DNA of 42,422 bases, taken from contig CAJMNM010000027.1 of NCBI GenBank assembly GCA_905214795.1, positions 1 to 42,422 on the forward strand, read 5' to 3'. The notes below the pieces were generated by a model that did not search any database, was not told the origin of the DNA, and was given only the letters and a program-made list of their open reading frames with translations. Origin of the DNA: an uncultured bacterium. Lineage in GTDB: Bacteria > Bacteroidota > Bacteroidia > Bacteroidales > Bacteroidaceae. Both the position numbers and the translations under genes were made by a program. Each line of letters starts with the position of its first letter. The stretch's first letter is position 1. Shown here piece by piece: positions 39,025-42,422 of the stretch.

Positions 39025-41334
39025 ATGAGAAATTTAAAATTCGGTATCCTGTGGGTACTGGCTGTGTGGTTCGGTGCGGCCGGAACGGTTGTCGCGCAGA
39101 ACAGACAAGAGTCGGCCGATATCCTGCAGCTGATAGAAAAAGTCAATGACTACTGGCAGGCTCACAACACGCCTTACTGCCGTGCGTTCTGGGACAATGC
39201 CGCCTATTTTACCGGCAACATGGAGGCCTACAAAATGACCGGTAAGGCCGCTTATCTTGATTACAGCAGCAAGTGGTGCTATCACAACAAGTGGAAGGGT
39301 GCCACAAGCAACGACAAGCGCAACTGGAAGTACAAAACCTATGGCGAGGGACAGGATTTCGTGCTCTTCGGCGACTGGCAGATTTGTTTCCAGACCTATA
39401 TAGACATGTACATGATGAACCCCGATGAGTTCAAGGTAGCCCGTGCCAAGGAAGTAATGAGCTATGCCTGCCACATGAACGAGACTAAGTTCTGGTGGTG
39501 GAGCGACGCCCTCTATATGGTGATGCCGGTCATGACCAAAATGTATAAGCTCACAGGCGACGAGATGTATCTCGACCGTTTGTATGAGAACTTCCTCTGG
39601 AGCGACAGCCTGATGTTCGACCCGCAGGAGCAGCTTTACTACCGTGATGCCAAGTACATTTATCCAAAAGTAAAGACCAGCTGCGACGGAAAGAGCTTTT
39701 GGGCACGTGGCGACGGATGGGTGCTTGCCGGTCTGGCTAAGGTATTGGCCGACATGCCAAAAGACTACCGCCACCGTGATATTTTTGTAAAACGCTTCCG
39801 CCAGCTGGCCGAGGGCGTGGCACGCTGTCAGCAGAAAGACGGCTATTGGAGCCGTAGCATGCTTTGCGAGGCCGATGCGCCGGGACCGGAGACCAGTGGA
39901 ACAGCGTTCTTCACCTACGGTTTCCTTTGGGGTGTCAACAACGGTCTGCTCGACCGTGCCACCTATGCGCCGGTCATCGACAAGGCGTGGAAATATCTTG
40001 TTAACACCGCGCTTCAGTCCGACGGCAGCATCGGTTATGTGCAGCCCATCGGTGAGAAACCCGATCCGACCAAGACCGTCAACGCACAGTCACAGGCTCC
40101 TTTCGGAACAGGCGCATGGCTGTTGGCCGCTTGTGAGATGGTGCGCTATATCGACGGCAGCGTAACAGCCGCACAACCGGCCATGACTGTCGAGGTAAGC
40201 AATCCTACCGCTCAGATGCGTCGCGAGGTGATTGCCATCGATGCCAATACCGTGTTCGAGAAACTCAACATCGGCGGTGGCCGTCAGTTCATTGTGCGCG
40301 ACGCCTATAAAATGGAACAGCCCTATCAGCTCACCTACGATGGCAAAGTGCTTGTCGAGGTTAATGTCCGTCCAAATACCACCTCTGTATTGACATTCGA
40401 GAAAGGCACACCCGCTGTCTATCGCAATGTGGCATACGGCCGTGTTTACCCCAACCGTCTCGACGATATGGCGTGGGAGAACGACAAATGCGCTTTCCGT
40501 GCTTACGGTCCCGAGTTGCAGCGCCAGAACCAGCAGGCCAAAGGCTTCGATGTCTTCACAAAGAATCAGAGCTATCCGGTATTGGAGCAGTTCTATGCCA
40601 ACGAACTCGAGTCATACGCCATTCACGACCGTCTGCGTAAGGCCGGACGCGGTAACGAGTGCGATGCCGTGACACGCCGTCTGGGTTACCATCTCGACCA
40701 CGGTTACGGTATGGATGCCTATACCGTAGGAGCCACTCTGGGTGCCGGCACACCGGCATTAATGGACGGCGACAGCTTCATCATGCCGTGGTGCTGGAAA
40801 GAAGCTGAGATTCTCGACAACGGTCCGTTGCGTTTCACAGTCCGTTTGGTTTACAATCCGGCCAAGGTAGGCAATGACGCCAATGTGGTCGAGACACGTA
40901 CCATCACGCTCGACAAAGGTTCACACCTCAACAAATGCGAAGTGAAGTACGATGGCCTTACAGCCGCACGTAAAGTCGCTTCTGGCATTGTGGTCCACAA
41001 CTCCGATCCCAAGGCCTATGCCTTGAACAAGAAGAAAGGCTTTGTAGCCTATGCCGACGCTTTCGACCATCCCGAAGTCATGAACGGCCAGCTGTATATC
41101 GGTTGTCTCTATCCCGACACCAAGACTGTGAAGTACCTTCCGCTCGAGAAGGAAACAGCCGGTGGGGTAGGTCATGTAGTCGGTATACAGAACTATCAGC
41201 CGGGCGATACCTTTACCTACTATTTCGGAACAGCCTGGAGCAAGTTCGACATGCCCGACTTCAACGTATGGCAGGAAACCTTGTCCAAATATGCCGACAA
41301 TCTGAAGTCACCACTTAAAGTGACGGTTAAATAA
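39025..41334 (+). CDS. Exported GH88/GH105-like hydrolase fused to DUF4861
   Basis: A 769-residue secreted protein with a signal peptide (1-25, ending VVAQ). The first part (about 29-375) is an (alpha/alpha)6 unsaturated-uronyl hydrolase of the GH88/GH105 type: WWWSDALYMVMP carries a likely catalytic Asp, FWARGDGWVLAGLAKVLADMP is the family landmark (an Asp where many GH105 enzymes have Asn), and an Asp/Glu-rich pocket follows. The second part (about 386-769) matches DUF4861, which often accompanies pectin- or rhamnogalacturonan-degrading enzymes (from memory). It should remove unsaturated uronic acid from pectin oligomers in the periplasm. No SusCD or other pectin genes lie alongside, so it is an orphan. 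It is clearly richer in C-ending codons than most of the window. Confidence 0.85.
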   Translation: MRNLKFGILWVLAVWFGAAGTVVAQNRQESADILQLIEKVNDYWQAHNTPYCRAFWDNAAYFTGNMEAYKMTGKAAYLDYSSKWCYHNKWKGATSNDKRNWKYKTYGEGQDFVLFGDWQICFQTYIDMYMMNPDEFKVARAKEVMSYACHMNETKFWWWSDALYMVMPVMTKMYKLTGDEMYLDRLYENFLWSDSLMFDPQEQLYYRDAKYIYPKVKTSCDGKSFWARGDGWVLAGLAKVLADMPKDYRHRDIFVKRFRQLAEGVARCQQKDGYWSRSMLCEADAPGPETSGTAFFTYGFLWGVNNGLLDRATYAPVIDKAWKYLVNTALQSDGSIGYVQPIGEKPDPTKTVNAQSQAPFGTGAWLLAACEMVRYIDGSVTAAQPAMTVEVSNPTAQMRREVIAIDANTVFEKLNIGGGRQFIVRDAYKMEQPYQLTYDGKVLVEVNVRPNTTSVLTFEKGTPAVYRNVAYGRVYPNRLDDMAWENDKCAFRAYGPELQRQNQQAKGFDVFTKNQSYPVLEQFYANELESYAIHDRLRKAGRGNECDAVTRRLGYHLDHGYGMDAYTVGATLGAGTPALMDGDSFIMPWCWKEAEILDNGPLRFTVRLVYNPAKVGNDANVVETRTITLDKGSHLNKCEVKYDGLTAARKVASGIVVHNSDPKAYALNKKKGFVAYADAFDHPEVMNGQLYIGCLYPDTKTVKYLPLEKETAGGVGHVVGIQNYQPGDTFTYYFGTAWSKFDMPDFNVWQETLSKYADNLKSPLKVTVK

Positions 41335-41380
41335 CAGCACATTGAGGTTTGTACAAACCCGATTAAACCGCTGAAAACAG

Positions 41381-41418
41381 AAATCACCCGCAGAGCCATG
41401 CCGTTCTGCGGGTGATTT
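41381..41418 (+). terminator. Terminator after the GH88/DUF4861 gene
   Basis: AAATCACCCGCAG (41381-41393) and CTGCGGGTGATTT (41406-41418) form a perfect 13-bp stem with a 12-base loop, followed by a T run on the plus strand. The convergent nitroreductase gene ends 26 bases beyond it. Confidence 0.88.
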
Positions 41419-41443
41419 TTTATTGAACAGGAGTGATACTCCT

Positions 41444-42097
41444 TTATTTAATATATTGCACTTTCTCCATGTGTCTGGGTTTAGCCTTTGGCGCTTCGTC
41501 CGGATAACCGAATGCGATGGCATAAAGCAGCTTGTGTGTTTCAGGGAAGTTCAGGCGTTTCAGCATATCACTGCCTTCCGGTGCGTTGAGCAGACGGCAG
41601 ATGCTGCCCAGACAGCAGGAACCTAGTCCGAGCGACTGTGCCGCAATCATCATGTTTCCGCCCAGCAGACCGCAGTCAACCTGCGACAGGTCATACCGTG
41701 TGTCGTAAGCGATAAATACCAGCACCGGCGCGCCGTAGGCCGCCTTCATCTTCGCCTTGTCCGGATTCGTCTTGGCCAGCATGGCGCTGTTGCAAGAGTC
41801 AATCTCTGCCAGCAAAGCCGCATCGTCAACCACGCGTACCTCCCACGATTCGCGTCCCATACCGTTAGGCGCATACACGCCACATTTAATAATTTCGTCC
41901 ATTTTCTCCTTCTCTACCGGCTGCGCCTTATACTGGCGGATGCTGCGTCGTGCAAGAATGGTTTCAGTCACAATATTCTCTGTTGTGGCACTGTCTGCGG
42001 CTGTCGTTTCCGCATTTGCAGTGTTAGTAGGTTGCGAGGTGCAGCTACACAATAAAAAGGCCGTCATGGCCAGAAACAAATGAATACTTTTTCTCAT
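41444..42097 (-). CDS. Nitroreductase-family lipoprotein
   Basis: A 217-residue FMN-dependent nitroreductase with a lipoprotein signal (MRKSIHLFLAMTAFLLCSC, Cys19), so it is exported and membrane-anchored, unusual for a flavoenzyme that is normally cytoplasmic. Matches include ARRSIRQYKAQPV (FMN-phosphate contact), YAPNGMGRESWEVRVVDD and LGLGSCCLGSI. I start it at 42097 because the frame upstream lacks a lipobox and has no promoter. Substrate unknown; exported nitroreductase-like proteins are seen in gut Bacteroidetes (from memory). A weak -7 box (minus-strand TACCTTTA, 42130-42137) lies upstream. Confidence 0.88.
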   Translation of the reverse strand: MRKSIHLFLAMTAFLLCSCTSQPTNTANAETTAADSATTENIVTETILARRSIRQYKAQPVEKEKMDEIIKCGVYAPNGMGRESWEVRVVDDAALLAEIDSCNSAMLAKTNPDKAKMKAAYGAPVLVFIAYDTRYDLSQVDCGLLGGNMMIAAQSLGLGSCCLGSICRLLNAPEGSDMLKRLNFPETHKLLYAIAFGYPDEAPKAKPRHMEKVQYIK

Positions 42098-42422
42098 GGT
42101 TTTATTTGATTTTTGTTTTTGATACTTGATAAAGGTAATAAAAGGTAAGCTGAAAGCCAAACCGAGAAACATATTTTTCGATTTGGTATTACTTGAATTA
42201 CTTATTGATTACTTCAAAAAGAGAAATTGTTTAACGTAAATCTTTCAATAAGCATGTCCCGATTAAAAATGTAAATATGAAAGCTTTTCTATAGATTCAG
42301 TTGTTCGGAACTTCCGAACAACTGAATCTACTTTTAATCATTATTTTTTAAGGCAAGTTAAATTTATATATATTGTAGTGAGATTCCTTTTCTATTAGAC
42401 ATATGCCCCATTATGAGAATGT
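42098..42422. other. Right-edge spacer
   Basis: No gene is visible. It holds the probable nitroreductase promoter (42130-42137) and the 39-bp palindrome described separately. The window ends before any following gene starts. Confidence 0.5.
42292..42330. repeat. 39-bp perfect palindrome with a single-base centre
   Basis: TAGATTCAGTTGTTCGGAA (42292-42310) and its exact reverse complement (42312-42330) flank a single C at 42311. Neither side has a long T run, so it is a weak candidate terminator; an operator or mobile-element end is also possible. Confidence 0.75.

Overview
The window looks like a chromosomal segment of a Bacteroidales bacterium (Bacteroides/Phocaeicola/Prevotella-like). The basis is the SusC/SusD, DUF4843, PKD-like, STN and FecR/ECF proteins, the many lipoproteins with acidic residues just after the lipobox cysteine, the lack of strong Shine-Dalgarno sequences, and many copies of the Bacteroidetes -7 promoter box (TAnnTTTG). 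No rRNA, tRNA, CRISPR array, transposase or phage gene was found.

Layout. 0.4-4.4 kb (minus): a hotdog thioesterase, an OmpR-type response regulator, its histidine kinase and two PepSY-like exported proteins, probably one operon. 4.5-9.5 kb (minus): lysS-gpsA-pgi-HAD phosphatase, a housekeeping operon. 9.6-14.2 kb (minus): an exported phosphoesterase, a 993-residue secreted multi-domain protein and a 51-residue peptide gene. 14.3-17.8 kb (plus): a YgbA-like gene, then pflB-pflA. 17.8-18.8 kb: a gene-free kilobase full of short inverted and direct repeats. 18.8-22.0 kb (plus): a lipoprotein phosphoesterase, an exported protein, an ECF sigma factor and a FecR anti-sigma factor. 22.0-24.0 kb (minus): an ABC exporter with a GntR/YtrA-type repressor and a palindrome at its promoter. 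24.1-30.4 kb (minus): what remains of a SusCD-type importer locus, in which the SusC and SusD genes have collapsed into one in-frame chimera, followed by DUF4843, PKD-like and thioredoxin genes. 30.6-35.4 kb (minus): porin-pstS-pstC-pstA-pstB for phosphate uptake, without phoU. 35.6-42.1 kb: a dipeptidyl peptidase IV (minus) and a radical SAM protein (plus) fired from back-to-back promoters, a GH88/105-DUF4861 fusion (plus) and a nitroreductase lipoprotein (minus).

The most unusual items are (1) the 899-residue SusC/SusD chimera, which keeps its frame but has lost most of the SusC barrel and the SusD lipid anchor; (2) three elements between 17.89 and 18.51 kb with the same form, CTTCACA, exactly 35 unrelated bases, TGTGAAG; (3) a probable self-regulatory GntR operator (TGTACCA...TGGTACA) with a second similar palindrome near the pst/Sus boundary; and (4) an ECF/FecR pair that shares an operon with a phosphoesterase rather than a SusCD pair. 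Functions are assigned from sequence motifs and remembered family knowledge only; no database search was run.
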